A stretch of DNA of 54,114 nt from positions 1 to 54,114 of the forward strand of contig SPJS01000106.1 in assembly GCA_006844705.1 (NCBI GenBank). Direction: 5' to 3'. Shown here in pieces: positions 8,719 through 17,132 of this stretch. This DNA is from Methylococcaceae bacterium (GTDB lineage: Bacteria > Pseudomonadota > Gammaproteobacteria > Methylococcales > Methylomonadaceae). The translations under genes were made by a program, and so were the position numbers. The notes beneath the pieces are model-generated. The model saw only the letters and a list, made by a program, of their open reading frames with translations, did no database searches and was not told the origin of the DNA. The number at the start of each line of letters is the position of its first letter. Position 1 is the first letter of the stretch.

Positions 8719-8747
8719 AAAAAAGCCCGGTAAAACCGGGCTTTTTT
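8719..8747. terminator. Bidirectional rho-independent terminator
   Basis: A stem of AAAAAAGCCCGG and CCGGGCTTTTTT around a TAAAA loop, with A/T runs on both sides. It lies between convergent genes (BI-1 and DUF2802) and can work in both directions. The DUF2802 stop codon lies in the T-run. Confidence 0.9.
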
Positions 8748-9132
8748 ATTTATGTAAACGCGTCAGCAAATTAGCTTCTTCTACACTTAAACCATAATTG
8801 TTGACCAGTTCCTGCGCATCTGCTCCATCTCGAATCTTCTCTATCGCCTCCTGATAGCCTGTTGAATCATCAGTCCCCGTCTCCTGTACTGATGGGGCAA
8901 TATTTATTTTGCCATCCATTTCCTGCAGTTTTATATCATTACTATTAACCTTGTTATCTATGACGACAGCTGCTGAACATAATCCGGTAAGGTCTTTTTC
9001 ATGGCTGGCAAGAATGTCCTGCAGCTCCACCAAGTGCGAATCAAGCCGACTCATTTTGCGCCACAAATAAATCATTGCAACAACCAGCAGGCCACAAAAA
9101 GCACTCAGAATATAAACGATTTGATCAGCCAT
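8746..9132 (-). CDS. DUF2802 protein
   Basis: A 128-residue protein with one N-terminal membrane segment (about residues 4-24), a coiled-coil middle (LDSHLVELQDILASHEKDL) and a C-terminal helical motif (AIEKIRDGADAQELVNNYGLSVEEANLL) typical of DUF2802. The family often sits at the end of flagellar/chemotaxis operons after cheW, as here; its function is unknown. The ATG at 9132 overlaps the stop of the 53-codon ORF (TGATG), favouring this start over the TTG one codon upstream. Confidence 0.8.
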   Translation of the reverse strand: MADQIVYILSAFCGLLVVAMIYLWRKMSRLDSHLVELQDILASHEKDLTGLCSAAVVIDNKVNSNDIKLQEMDGKINIAPSVQETGTDDSTGYQEAIEKIRDGADAQELVNNYGLSVEEANLLTRLHK

Positions 9133-9293
9133 CAAACTCTTTCATCAACATGTTGGGGAGTTTGTTCTAATTCCTTTTCGGCATGTTTTTCTGGCGATTG
9201 ATGAGAGTGTTGCTCTTGGTCAGTCTTCTCATCCCGCTGAATTTTCTTTATCTTTAGTACTGCATTTGGAGGGGATACCGGGTTAATTTCCAT
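9132..9293 (-). CDS. Small charged hypothetical protein (53 aa)
   Basis: An ATG-initiated frame beginning MEINPVSPPN, rich in Glu, Lys, Gln and His, with no membrane segment or cysteine. It fills the gap between cheW and the DUF2802 gene, and its TGA overlaps the next ATG (TGATG), the signature of coupled translation. The ribosome-binding site is weak. I do not recognise the family. In related clusters this place can hold a short protein related to the flagellar export switch (FlhB C-terminal-like), but no NPTH-type motif is seen here. Confidence 0.55.
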   Translation of the reverse strand: MEINPVSPPNAVLKIKKIQRDEKTDQEQHSHQSPEKHAEKELEQTPQHVDERV

Positions 9294-9326
9294 CAGTCAA
9301 CGCCTACAGATGATCATCATTTACAA

Positions 9327-9800
9327 TCAGAATAATTCCAGTTCTGCCTTTTCATCGTCGCTCAAGAATTTATTCAAATCGACCAGAATCAATAATTCAT
9401 TATTTCTGCTGGTAACCCCTTGAATATATTTCGAACTTTCTTCATTACCGACATTAGGTGCCGTTTCAATTTCGGACGCCCTCATTTCTACCACTTCTGC
9501 AACGCTATCCACCAGAATTCCAATAATATGATCTTCGGTTTCAATGATCACCACCCGAGAAGCGTCATCGGTTTCTTTAGACATTAATCCGAAACGACTT
9601 CTGGTATCAATGACGGTAACAACGTTACCTCTTAAATTTATTATCCCCAACACATAGGAGGGTGCACCCGGAACAGGTGCGATTTCAGCAATTCGAAGCA
9701 CTTCCTGAACCTGCATTACATTAATGCCGTACTTTTCATTACCAAGACAAAAAGTGACCCATTGCATGATAGGATCATCTTGATTGTTAATCTCACTCAT
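9327..9800 (-). CDS. cheW: Chemotaxis coupling protein CheW
   Basis: A 157-residue single-domain protein. Typical CheW features are WVTFCLGNEKYGINVMQVQEV, the PGAPSYVLGIINLRGNVVTVID core and a C-terminal ILVDLNKFL strand. CheW links chemoreceptors to the kinase CheA at the cell pole. AGGAA lies 8 bases before the ATG. It follows fliK by 193 bp and is followed by the 53-codon ORF and DUF2802 gene. cheA, cheB, cheY and cheZ, normally close by in polar-flagellum clusters, are not in the window. Confidence 0.95.
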   Translation of the reverse strand: MSEINNQDDPIMQWVTFCLGNEKYGINVMQVQEVLRIAEIAPVPGAPSYVLGIINLRGNVVTVIDTRSRFGLMSKETDDASRVVIIETEDHIIGILVDSVAEVVEMRASEIETAPNVGNEESSKYIQGVTSRNNELLILVDLNKFLSDDEKAELELF

Positions 9801-9993
9801 TGATTTATTTCCTGGGAATTACAGAGAAGTTATTTAACCTAACAATATAAAATGTAATTTTAGTAGAAAATAAAAATTGTGAGCGTTAAATCACTTATCA
9901 AACAATGCTCTTCAAGACATTCAATTTAGCGAAAAAGCCACGAAAAAATCTACTACCCTGATCAATTTCAGTTTGGGCTGCTACAACTACACT

Positions 9994-11277
9994 TCATGCA
10001 AAAATACTTAACACACCTTGTTTGGCTATCGCGCGTCCGGCTTCAATTTCGTCCAGCACTGACATTTCCTGCTCTGCCTGAGCACGTTGCTGTTGCGGTT
10101 CATCCTGTTGCTCACGCTGTTGCCCATCACTGCTCATCATAAAAGGCGAGGATGATTTTTGTTCTGATTGCTGCTGGGAAACATTGACATCGACCAGGTT
10201 CAACTGCTGACCACCCAGCATTTCCTTAAGCTTGGGCAGGGCGGCCTCGATGGCGTCCTTCACCACGCCATGTTGAACGGAAAAGGCAATAGATGTTTTG
10301 TCATTATCGACATCGACCCGAATAGATACCGGCCCAAGATGTTTTGGGTTCAGATTTAACTGTGCCGCCGGTATCGACTGTTTATGCATGAAAACCAACC
10401 GTTGTGCCAGCTCATTTCCCCAGTCTGGATCGGCCATTCGGCTATTCATTGGCGCAAGTTCTGCACTGTTTGCTCGTGTCGGCATTCTTTCATTGAGTGC
10501 AACATCGGCAACAGAACGGAAAATCTGTTTACCCGTATCATCTACACTCTGTTCAACTATCTGATCAGCTGATTGCTGATGTGCCCAAAAATCTGCACTG
10601 TGCTCATCACTTTCAGTATGCTCAGAAAACGAAACATCAGTTTCCAACGTATCCTGGATGTGCCCCACCTTTTCTTCCTGCTCAACAGCTTGCAATGTTT
10701 CAGTTTTAGTTGAGGACGGCAACACCGACGCCAAAGATGCTTTTTTTTCCTGCTCTGCGCCATCCATACTGGACAACGCTACCGACTGTTTACTCAGCTC
10801 GCCTTGTTCAGTTAACAACGCGGCCATTCCTTGAGCCTGTTGCTGAACCTGGGGATCAATAAATTCAGCGACGGATTCAGTATGCACAGAAATTTCCAGC
10901 GCTAATTGCCGATCAAGTTCATCAACCGTGGAGACCGAGGCTGAGTCGATAGTTGACAAAATATCAGCCAGCACCTGAAAAGTCTCCTGCAAATCAATAT
11001 CTTCTATTTCACCCTCAAGCCGGGAGTCCAGCACCGGCAAGGTGACGCCGTTCTGCAGGGCAAAATTTTGCAGGTCGGCAAGAACCGTCCCCTGTAATGC
11101 CTCGGGTAAAGGCATTCCCTGCACCTGCTGTTGCTGCAAGATGGCCAGTTGTTCACCCAACGCCGTGTTCAATAACCCGGCAAACAGGCCTTGCGGCGCA
11201 GAATCCGCTGCCAGACCATCGCTATTTTGCGCAGAGCCATTCAACATTGGTTGAATGGAAGCAATATCAAAATTCAT
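9994..11277 (-). CDS. fliK: Flagellar hook-length control protein FliK
   Basis: A 427-residue protein. The long, low-complexity, Gln/Glu/Ser-rich N-terminal two-thirds is typical of the FliK ruler. The C-terminal substrate-switch domain is seen at about residues 290-375, with LNLNPKHLGPVSIRVDVDN and AFSVQHGVVKDAIEAALPKL. FliK measures hook length and acts on FlhB to switch export from hook to filament proteins. An AGGAG site lies 7 bases before the ATG. It is the last structural gene in the run from fliE; fliL and fliM, which normally follow, are missing here. Confidence 0.92.
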   Translation of the reverse strand: MNFDIASIQPMLNGSAQNSDGLAADSAPQGLFAGLLNTALGEQLAILQQQQVQGMPLPEALQGTVLADLQNFALQNGVTLPVLDSRLEGEIEDIDLQETFQVLADILSTIDSASVSTVDELDRQLALEISVHTESVAEFIDPQVQQQAQGMAALLTEQGELSKQSVALSSMDGAEQEKKASLASVLPSSTKTETLQAVEQEEKVGHIQDTLETDVSFSEHTESDEHSADFWAHQQSADQIVEQSVDDTGKQIFRSVADVALNERMPTRANSAELAPMNSRMADPDWGNELAQRLVFMHKQSIPAAQLNLNPKHLGPVSIRVDVDNDKTSIAFSVQHGVVKDAIEAALPKLKEMLGGQQLNLVDVNVSQQQSEQKSSSPFMMSSDGQQREQQDEPQQQRAQAEQEMSVLDEIEAGRAIAKQGVLSIFA

Positions 11278-11319
11278 ACAACCACTCCTGAACGCTTTAT
11301 TTCTTAATGATAAAGCACT

Positions 11320-11757
11320 TTACATACCACTTTCCCGGGTTGGCCGTCCTGCCCGTTCATCCAGCTCGGCCTGCTCTGCTTTTTGCTGACGGTGATTTTC
11401 CTGGTTCACCGCGTGTTCACATATTTTTTGTAAGCCACTTACTTTGTGGTGTCTGTATTCCCAAGCCTGCTGAGCTTTATCCAGCTCCTGCTGATGAGTC
11501 TCCATCGCCTGCACCTGCCCTTCAATCGCCTGATCCAGCTTGGCAATAAATGCTCTGAATTCCATCAATGTTCCAATCGACATACTGGCTTCATTAGCAT
11601 GTTTTTGTAGATAACCCTGTTTATAGGCTTTCAAGTTCTCCAGCTGACTTTCCATGTCTTGTGCTTTTGCCCGCAACTGAACCAACACCTGCAATACAGC
11701 CTGTTCCTGTCGGCTTTCGATATCAATAATTGATTTCAATCTGTCTGATTTTTTCAT
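11320..11757 (-). CDS. fliJ: Flagellar export chaperone FliJ
   Basis: A 145-residue, nearly all-helical coiled-coil protein. Its start (MKKSDRLKSIIDIESRQEQ) and length match FliJ. FliJ sits in the FliI hexamer like a central stalk, couples export to the proton gradient and recycles chaperones. GAGG precedes the ATG. An unusually long 160-bp gap separates it from fliI, and 42 bp separate it from fliK. Confidence 0.85.
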   Translation of the reverse strand: MKKSDRLKSIIDIESRQEQAVLQVLVQLRAKAQDMESQLENLKAYKQGYLQKHANEASMSIGTLMEFRAFIAKLDQAIEGQVQAMETHQQELDKAQQAWEYRHHKVSGLQKICEHAVNQENHRQQKAEQAELDERAGRPTRESGM

Positions 11758-11917
11758 TTACACCTCAGCATCCGTTGAGTTGACGGGTACTACCCAGACT
11801 GTCAGGTATCATTTTTTCCGTCCAAAACGGTTTGATCCAGAATGGGATTATGACCACTGCATCCGAATGACTTACAAACATTAATTACGCATTTTCAGAT
11901 ATACAAAGTATAGTCAG

Positions 11918-13276
11918 TTAACTTTCTACTGACGTGTTCAACGTACTTTCTAGCTGCGCAATACTGTTTTCAAGGTCCAGCGCTTCATCCATATCCTGCT
12001 GCAAAAAATGCATAATGAAAGGCTGCATGGCAATGGCTTTGTCCAGACGGGGCTCACTCCCGGCCTGATAGGCACCCACGCTGATCAGGTCTCTATTTTG
12101 TTGATAGTGGGAATACAGGCTTTTCAATTCGCGTGCCTGTTTCAAATGTTCACTTGCTACGATGTCCGGCATCACCCGGCTAATGGAAGATTCAATATCA
12201 ATGGCCGGATAATGGCCGGATTCAGCCAGTTGACGTGATAACACTACATGCCCATCCAATACACCACGGGCGGCATCGGCAATAGGATCGTTCACATCAT
12301 CGCCTTCGGTCAATACCGTATAAAAGGCTGTAATGGAGCCACTATCCACATCACCATTCCCTGCTCTTTCCACCAGTGCCGGTAATTTGGCAAACACTGA
12401 GGGCGGATAGCCTTTTGTCGCCGGAGGCTCGTTGATTGCCAGGGCTATTTCTCTATAGGCCTGCGCATAACGGGTCAGTGAATCCATTAACAACAACACA
12501 TCTTTGCCCTGATCTCTGAAATATTCAGCAATACTGGTGGCCAATAAGGCACCATGTACTCGCATCAACGGCGAGTCATCCGCTGGAGAAGCCACAACCA
12601 CGGCACGCTTCAGACCTTCTTCACCCAGTATTTTATGGACAAATTCATTGACCTCGCGGCCACGTTCACCAATCAGGCCAACCACTACAATATCGGCCTT
12701 GGTAAACCGGGTCATCATTCCCAACAGCACACTTTTGCCTACACCAGTACCGGCAAACAGCCCCATACGCTGCCCTCTGCCTACACTCAGCATGGCGTTG
12801 ATCGCTCTGACCCCTACATCCAGCGGTTCTCGAATCGGTCGACGTGATAAGGGGTTAATGGCGGTACCGGACAATGGCACTTTACTGTCAGTATCCAACA
12901 TGCCTTTGCCATCCAGCGCTTCTCCGGAACCATTGATAACCCGCCCAAGCAAGCCAAACCCCACTTTAGCCAGACTATTCTGGCCCATGGGAATAACTCT
13001 GCAACCGGGTTCCAGTCCGTGTGTGTCTCCCACCGGCATTAAATAGATTTTACTACCTGCAAACCCGACCACTTCTGACATGATCTGCTCCGCACCGGGT
13101 GTTTCAACTGCACACAGGGAACCAATAGCCGCTCGGCAGCCTTCAGCTTCCAGTGTGAGACCGACCATGCGGGACAAGCGTCCTTCGACAATCAGTTCAG
13201 GTGTTTCCTGCAATCGTTGAGTATATTTTTGCAGACCCTGCAGCCATAGATGATGACGTTCCGCCTTGGGAATCAT
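11918..13276 (-). CDS. fliI: Flagellum-specific ATPase FliI
   Basis: A 452-residue protein with Walker A AGTGVGKS at about 175-182, Walker B LLLMDSLTRYAQAYREI and the type III secretion ATPase signature near PPATKGYPPSVFAKLP. FliI forms a hexamer at the export gate and drives unfolding and loading of flagellar subunits with FliH and FliJ. It starts with an ATGA overlap with fliH. Confidence 0.95.
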   Translation of the reverse strand: MIPKAERHHLWLQGLQKYTQRLQETPELIVEGRLSRMVGLTLEAEGCRAAIGSLCAVETPGAEQIMSEVVGFAGSKIYLMPVGDTHGLEPGCRVIPMGQNSLAKVGFGLLGRVINGSGEALDGKGMLDTDSKVPLSGTAINPLSRRPIREPLDVGVRAINAMLSVGRGQRMGLFAGTGVGKSVLLGMMTRFTKADIVVVGLIGERGREVNEFVHKILGEEGLKRAVVVASPADDSPLMRVHGALLATSIAEYFRDQGKDVLLLMDSLTRYAQAYREIALAINEPPATKGYPPSVFAKLPALVERAGNGDVDSGSITAFYTVLTEGDDVNDPIADAARGVLDGHVVLSRQLAESGHYPAIDIESSISRVMPDIVASEHLKQARELKSLYSHYQQNRDLISVGAYQAGSEPRLDKAIAMQPFIMHFLQQDMDEALDLENSIAQLESTLNTSVES

Positions 13277-14037
13277 GAATCTGCCTGACGCGATGAATTG
13301 TGCGGACGGTCACCTTTGCGTTCCCCCCCCATGATAGATGCAACAATAGCGGCCAAACGTTTTTCAACACTGGCATCGACATGGGAGGCGCCACTTTCAA
13401 CAATGCATCCCCCGCGGGTCATGATGGGATCTTCGCGTATGCCCCACGGTGGGGACATTTCATCCAGAACCAGTGCTGCACGTACCAGTTCAGCATCTTC
13501 CGGATGCAACGTCAGGCTGATTTTCTGGCTGGCCAGCGGCAATATCTTGACCGCTTCTTTCACCACAGCGACCACCTGCCCGGGGTCAATCTTGATTTCG
13601 CGCCGCAGCAATTGCCGGGCAATGCCGACAGCCAAAGTGACCAGTTCCTGCTCCATCTGTTCATCCAGCTGCCTGAATGGATTTTCAAGAGCTTCCATCA
13701 GGGCATTAAACTGTTGACACTTGTCCTGCAGTATATGAAGATTTTCCTGATAGCCTTGTTCTGCGCCTTGTTTTTTGCCGGCCTCCAATCCTTCTTTTTG
13801 CCCAACTTCGAAGCCTTCTTTTTTGCCGCTTGCAAAGCCGTCCTGTCGGCCTTGGGCAAAAGCTTCATCATAGGCCTGTTGCTGGACTGCTTCAATTTCC
13901 TCGACCGTCAGAATTTTAGGTTTGTCATTCTCCTGCACGGGTTGGCCAAAGCTTTGCAGATCATTCCATACATTTAAACCGGCCAATTCGTCATCGGAAA
14001 ACCGGCTCTCATCAGACAAGTTCTTCACCGCCGCCAC
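13273..14037 (-). CDS. fliH: Flagellar assembly protein FliH
   Basis: About 254 residues. A Gly/Glu/Lys-rich heptad-like stretch at about residues 65-95 (repeated G-x-x-x-G: GRQDGFASGKKEG, then EAGKKQGAEQG) is the known FliH glycine-zipper-type feature. A C-terminal domain related to the ATP synthase peripheral stalk (LVTLAVGIARQLLRREI) follows. FliH dimers regulate FliI and tether it to the C-ring. The start is uncertain: no ATG is available, and GTG at 14037 or 14028 (the latter dropping three residues) both lie in the fliG 3' end. Confidence 0.88.
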   Translation of the reverse strand: MAAVKNLSDESRFSDDELAGLNVWNDLQSFGQPVQENDKPKILTVEEIEAVQQQAYDEAFAQGRQDGFASGKKEGFEVGQKEGLEAGKKQGAEQGYQENLHILQDKCQQFNALMEALENPFRQLDEQMEQELVTLAVGIARQLLRREIKIDPGQVVAVVKEAVKILPLASQKISLTLHPEDAELVRAALVLDEMSPPWGIREDPIMTRGGCIVESGASHVDASVEKRLAAIVASIMGGERKGDRPHNSSRQADS

Positions 14038-15022
14038 CGCCTAAGGAAATTTCACCGGCATCGGAAAGTTTTTTGGCAATGGCCAGAATATCTTTTTGCG
14101 CAGCTTCCACTTCACTGAGTTTGGTTGGGGGCGCAGCCTCTAGGTCGTCACGTAACATTTCTGCTGCACGTTTAGACATGTTATTGAAAACTTTTTCTTT
14201 CAGGGTTTCACTCACGCCGCGTAACGCAAGCAGTAACTGATCGGTGGACACTTCACGCAGCAACGTTTGAATACCACGATCATCGACCGCATCAAGGTCA
14301 GCAAAGACAAACATTTTGTCCTGAATCTGCTGCCCCAGATCAGGATTATTTTCATTGATTTGTTCCATCATAACTTCACTGATGGAGCCCTCGATAAAGT
14401 TGAGAATGTTAGCCGCAGAATCAACACCACCGACTGACGAGGATTTGACGCTGTCACTTCCAGTCAATTGTTTCTCCATAATGTCATCCAGCTCACGCAG
14501 AGCTGCAGGCTGTACCCCATCCATCGTAGCAATACGCATCATAATATCCGATCGCATATTCTCGGGTAATAATCCCAATACTTCTGCGGATTGATCGGCA
14601 TCCAACAATGACAAAATAATGGCAATGATCTGTGGATGTTCCAGTCGAATCAAATCAGCAATGGAACGCGTATCCATCCATTTGAGTTGTTCAATCCCCT
14701 TGCTGTTTGCCCCCATCAGGATACGGTCAATAATACTGCCCGCTTTATCTTCACCCAATGCATCGGTCAGCATATTGCGGATATACTCGTCCGAATTAAG
14801 CCCCAGACCGGTTTCACTCTTGACCTCTGTAATAAATCCTTCCAGTACCTGATCAACCATTTCAGAGGTAATTGTGCCTAACCCTGCCATGGTGGCTCCC
14901 ACCAATTGCACTTCTTTCGGCCCCATGTTTTTCAACACCTGGGAAGCCCTCTCCTGGCCTACTGCCAACAACAGCAATGAGGCCTGTTCACAGCGCGAGA
15001 GTGCGTCTTCCGCCTCAGCCAT
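14012..15022 (-). CDS. fliG: Flagellar motor switch protein FliG
   Basis: A 336-residue protein with three FliG domains. The EHPQ motif is in RLEHPQIIAIILSLL, and the C-terminal torque domain holds the charged helix DDRGIQTLLREVSTDQLLLALRG. FliG links the MS-ring (FliF) to the stators and generates torque. It overlaps fliF by 8 bases and fliH by about 26. The C-terminal SLGGGGGEELV tail is Gly-rich, and its codons also encode the start of FliH. Confidence 0.95.
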   Translation of the reverse strand: MAEAEDALSRCEQASLLLLAVGQERASQVLKNMGPKEVQLVGATMAGLGTITSEMVDQVLEGFITEVKSETGLGLNSDEYIRNMLTDALGEDKAGSIIDRILMGANSKGIEQLKWMDTRSIADLIRLEHPQIIAIILSLLDADQSAEVLGLLPENMRSDIMMRIATMDGVQPAALRELDDIMEKQLTGSDSVKSSSVGGVDSAANILNFIEGSISEVMMEQINENNPDLGQQIQDKMFVFADLDAVDDRGIQTLLREVSTDQLLLALRGVSETLKEKVFNNMSKRAAEMLRDDLEAAPPTKLSEVEAAQKDILAIAKKLSDAGEISLGGGGGEELV

Positions 15023-16781
15023 TTTCTGTTACCCATTTGATCAGCATTTGCGACACTAGATTCGGATCTTCATCGATCAGTTTCTGTACATATTCCAGGC
15101 GTTTTTCATAACTTTGCGGTGCATCCAACAATAACAGGTCTTCCGCGCCTGCCGCTATACCGATGGCATCATCTTCATTCCCTTTTTCGCCGCCTACTGG
15201 CACAGCAATGGGACGTCCGTTTTCATCGAATGACACGACACCACCCATCGCTTCCGCTTCTGCTTTAACACGTGCCAGTTCTTCAGCCAGGGCTTCATCT
15301 TCATGGCGTGCCACCAGGCCATTCATCACCGGTCGCAGTACACCAAAAACCAGGAACAGTACCACCAGCACGGCAGCCAGATGTTTCAAAGCATCCATAA
15401 ACCAGGCTTGTTCCCAGATAGGCAGGGCGGGCAGTGGCTCTAGGCCTTTAACTTCCATAAACGCCACATTGGTCACGGTCACCCGATCGCCACGCGCACT
15501 GTCAAAGCCAACCGCCTGCTTAACCAGATCAGTCAGATTATTCAGTTCTTCCTGCGAATACGCTTGTGAAATCACATCACCATTGGCCTGCGGAATCTGT
15601 TTGTTATCAACCACTACAGCCACCGATAAGCGTTTCAGCTCACCAGAGGCCAGACGTGTATGGGTGATGGTTTTATCCAGCTCATAATTACGTGTAGCAC
15701 TTTTACTGGCCGAGCCCATTCCAGAGGCATCATTATTTGCTTCTGCGCCTGCAGCCACTTCCGGGGCTACACCTGTTGGCGGCGGCTGATTAGTTAATGC
15801 ACCGGGCACCCCCTGCACGGCAGACATGTTGCTTTGCTGTTCCAGTGTTTGTTCACTGCGTATTGCCGGCAGATCAGGGTTGAACATTTCCTGAGTTCGT
15901 TCTGTAACGGTGAAATCCACATCCGCTGAAATCTGTGAACGCAAGCCTTCTCCACCGACCAGCGGTGCCAGAATATTCTGAATCCTGTCCATCAGGTGTT
16001 CTTCAATATTCTTTTTATATTCAAATTGTTTGGAGCTCATCAGCATATCTGCAGACGCGCCTTTGCTGTTGAGTAATCGCCCTTTTTGATCAACGACCGT
16101 CACTTGGCTGGCTTCCAGCATCGGCACGCTCGACGCCACCAGATGCACGATAGCTTCAACCTGTTCTTTTTCCAGACTACGCCCCTGGTATAAATTAATA
16201 GTGACCGAAGCACTGGGTTTTTTCTGTTTGCGTACAAAGACCGACTGTTTGGGAAGTGCAAGCAACACACGTGCTGCCTTGATATTCTGGATGGTCATGA
16301 TCGTGCGTGCAATCTCACCTTCCAGCGCACGCTGGAAGCGCATCATTTCGATATTTTTACTGGTCCCGAATGACATTTTTTCATCCAGCAATTCATAGCC
16401 TGTCCCAGTACTACGGGGCAAGCCTTGTGCTGCAAGTTTTAATTTAAGTTCTCGGGCTTTTCCTGACGGCACCATGATGGCCCCTGAACCGGTATCAATC
16501 TGATATTCAATCCCCAGCTGGTTTAATGAATCAATGATTTCAGCAGAATCCTGTTCTGCAATGTTACTGAACAACAGGTCATAGGTCGGGCTTTGAGACC
16601 ACAAGACCACCGCCACTCCTGTCGCCACACTGAGCGCCAGTCCCAGCATGAGACCAATCTGCCGGGTCAATGACAACTCCATCAACCCCTTCAAAAACGG
16701 CGGGGTACGGTCATCGTCTTGCTCACTGGCTATTAACTGATTGGGAGTTTCCATCTCCACGACGGCTTCTTGTTCGCTCAT
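15015..16781 (-). CDS. fliF: Flagellar MS-ring protein FliF
   Basis: A 588-residue protein with TM1 at about residues 38-60, a ring-building periplasmic region (SPTYDLLFSNIAEQDSAEI at its start, SVTINLYQGRSL in the middle) and TM2 at about 470-490. The cytoplasmic C-terminal tail (EKRLEYVQKLIDEDPNLVSQMLIKWV) binds FliG. FliF forms the base of the motor and houses the export gate. It starts 9 bp after fliE. Confidence 0.95.
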   Translation of the reverse strand: MSEQEAVVEMETPNQLIASEQDDDRTPPFLKGLMELSLTRQIGLMLGLALSVATGVAVVLWSQSPTYDLLFSNIAEQDSAEIIDSLNQLGIEYQIDTGSGAIMVPSGKARELKLKLAAQGLPRSTGTGYELLDEKMSFGTSKNIEMMRFQRALEGEIARTIMTIQNIKAARVLLALPKQSVFVRKQKKPSASVTINLYQGRSLEKEQVEAIVHLVASSVPMLEASQVTVVDQKGRLLNSKGASADMLMSSKQFEYKKNIEEHLMDRIQNILAPLVGGEGLRSQISADVDFTVTERTQEMFNPDLPAIRSEQTLEQQSNMSAVQGVPGALTNQPPPTGVAPEVAAGAEANNDASGMGSASKSATRNYELDKTITHTRLASGELKRLSVAVVVDNKQIPQANGDVISQAYSQEELNNLTDLVKQAVGFDSARGDRVTVTNVAFMEVKGLEPLPALPIWEQAWFMDALKHLAAVLVVLFLVFGVLRPVMNGLVARHEDEALAEELARVKAEAEAMGGVVSFDENGRPIAVPVGGEKGNEDDAIGIAAGAEDLLLLDAPQSYEKRLEYVQKLIDEDPNLVSQMLIKWVTENG

Positions 16782-16790
16782 AAATCAGAA

Positions 16791-17102
16791 TTACATTGGC
16801 ATATTCATAACATCTTTATACGCATCAACCAACTTGTTGCGTACCTGTACCATGGCCTGAAAAGAGACATTTGCTTTTTGCGAGGCAATCATAACTTCAG
16901 CCAGGCTGACATTGCTGTCGCCGGTTTCAAACGCTTTGGCTTTACTCGCTGAAGCATGTTGTGCGGTATTCACCGCATCGATGGATTGTTTCAACACGTT
17001 GGAAAATTCCCCATTATCAGAGACTTCCTGAGGTTTTTTGCCTGCCTCGATCGACATGGCACGCATTTGCGCCAAGACCTGATCTATATTCATATCGCTC
17101 AT
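16791..17102 (-). CDS. fliE: Flagellar hook-basal body protein FliE
   Basis: A 103-residue small helical protein ending MVQVRNKLVDAYKDVMNMPM, the conserved FliE C-terminus. FliE joins the MS-ring to the proximal rod. It is the first gene of the structural run, 30 bp after fleR. I found no sigma-54 GG-N10-GC promoter in that short gap, so it may be read through from fleSR or have its promoter inside fleR. Confidence 0.93.
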   Translation of the reverse strand: MSDMNIDQVLAQMRAMSIEAGKKPQEVSDNGEFSNVLKQSIDAVNTAQHASASKAKAFETGDSNVSLAEVMIASQKANVSFQAMVQVRNKLVDAYKDVMNMPM

Positions 17103-17132
17103 AACTACACCACGCTTTGTGTTTGCAACAGG

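Noticed and set aside
12537..13046. 169-codon frame on the plus strand
   Set aside because: Lies antisense to fliI; composition is Pro/Thr/Ser-rich as expected of a shadow frame and it lacks a ribosome-binding site.
13300..13977. 225-codon frame on the plus strand
   Set aside because: Antisense to fliH; hydrophobic-looking runs come from the Lys/Glu-rich codons of fliH read backwards.
15163..15687. 174-codon frame on the plus strand
   Set aside because: Antisense to fliF, which is intact and well conserved; Ser/Thr-rich shadow.
17103..17132. Possible sigma-54 promoter before fliE
   Set aside because: A TTGCA-like piece is present but there is no GG ten bases upstream of the GC, so the -24/-12 pattern fails.
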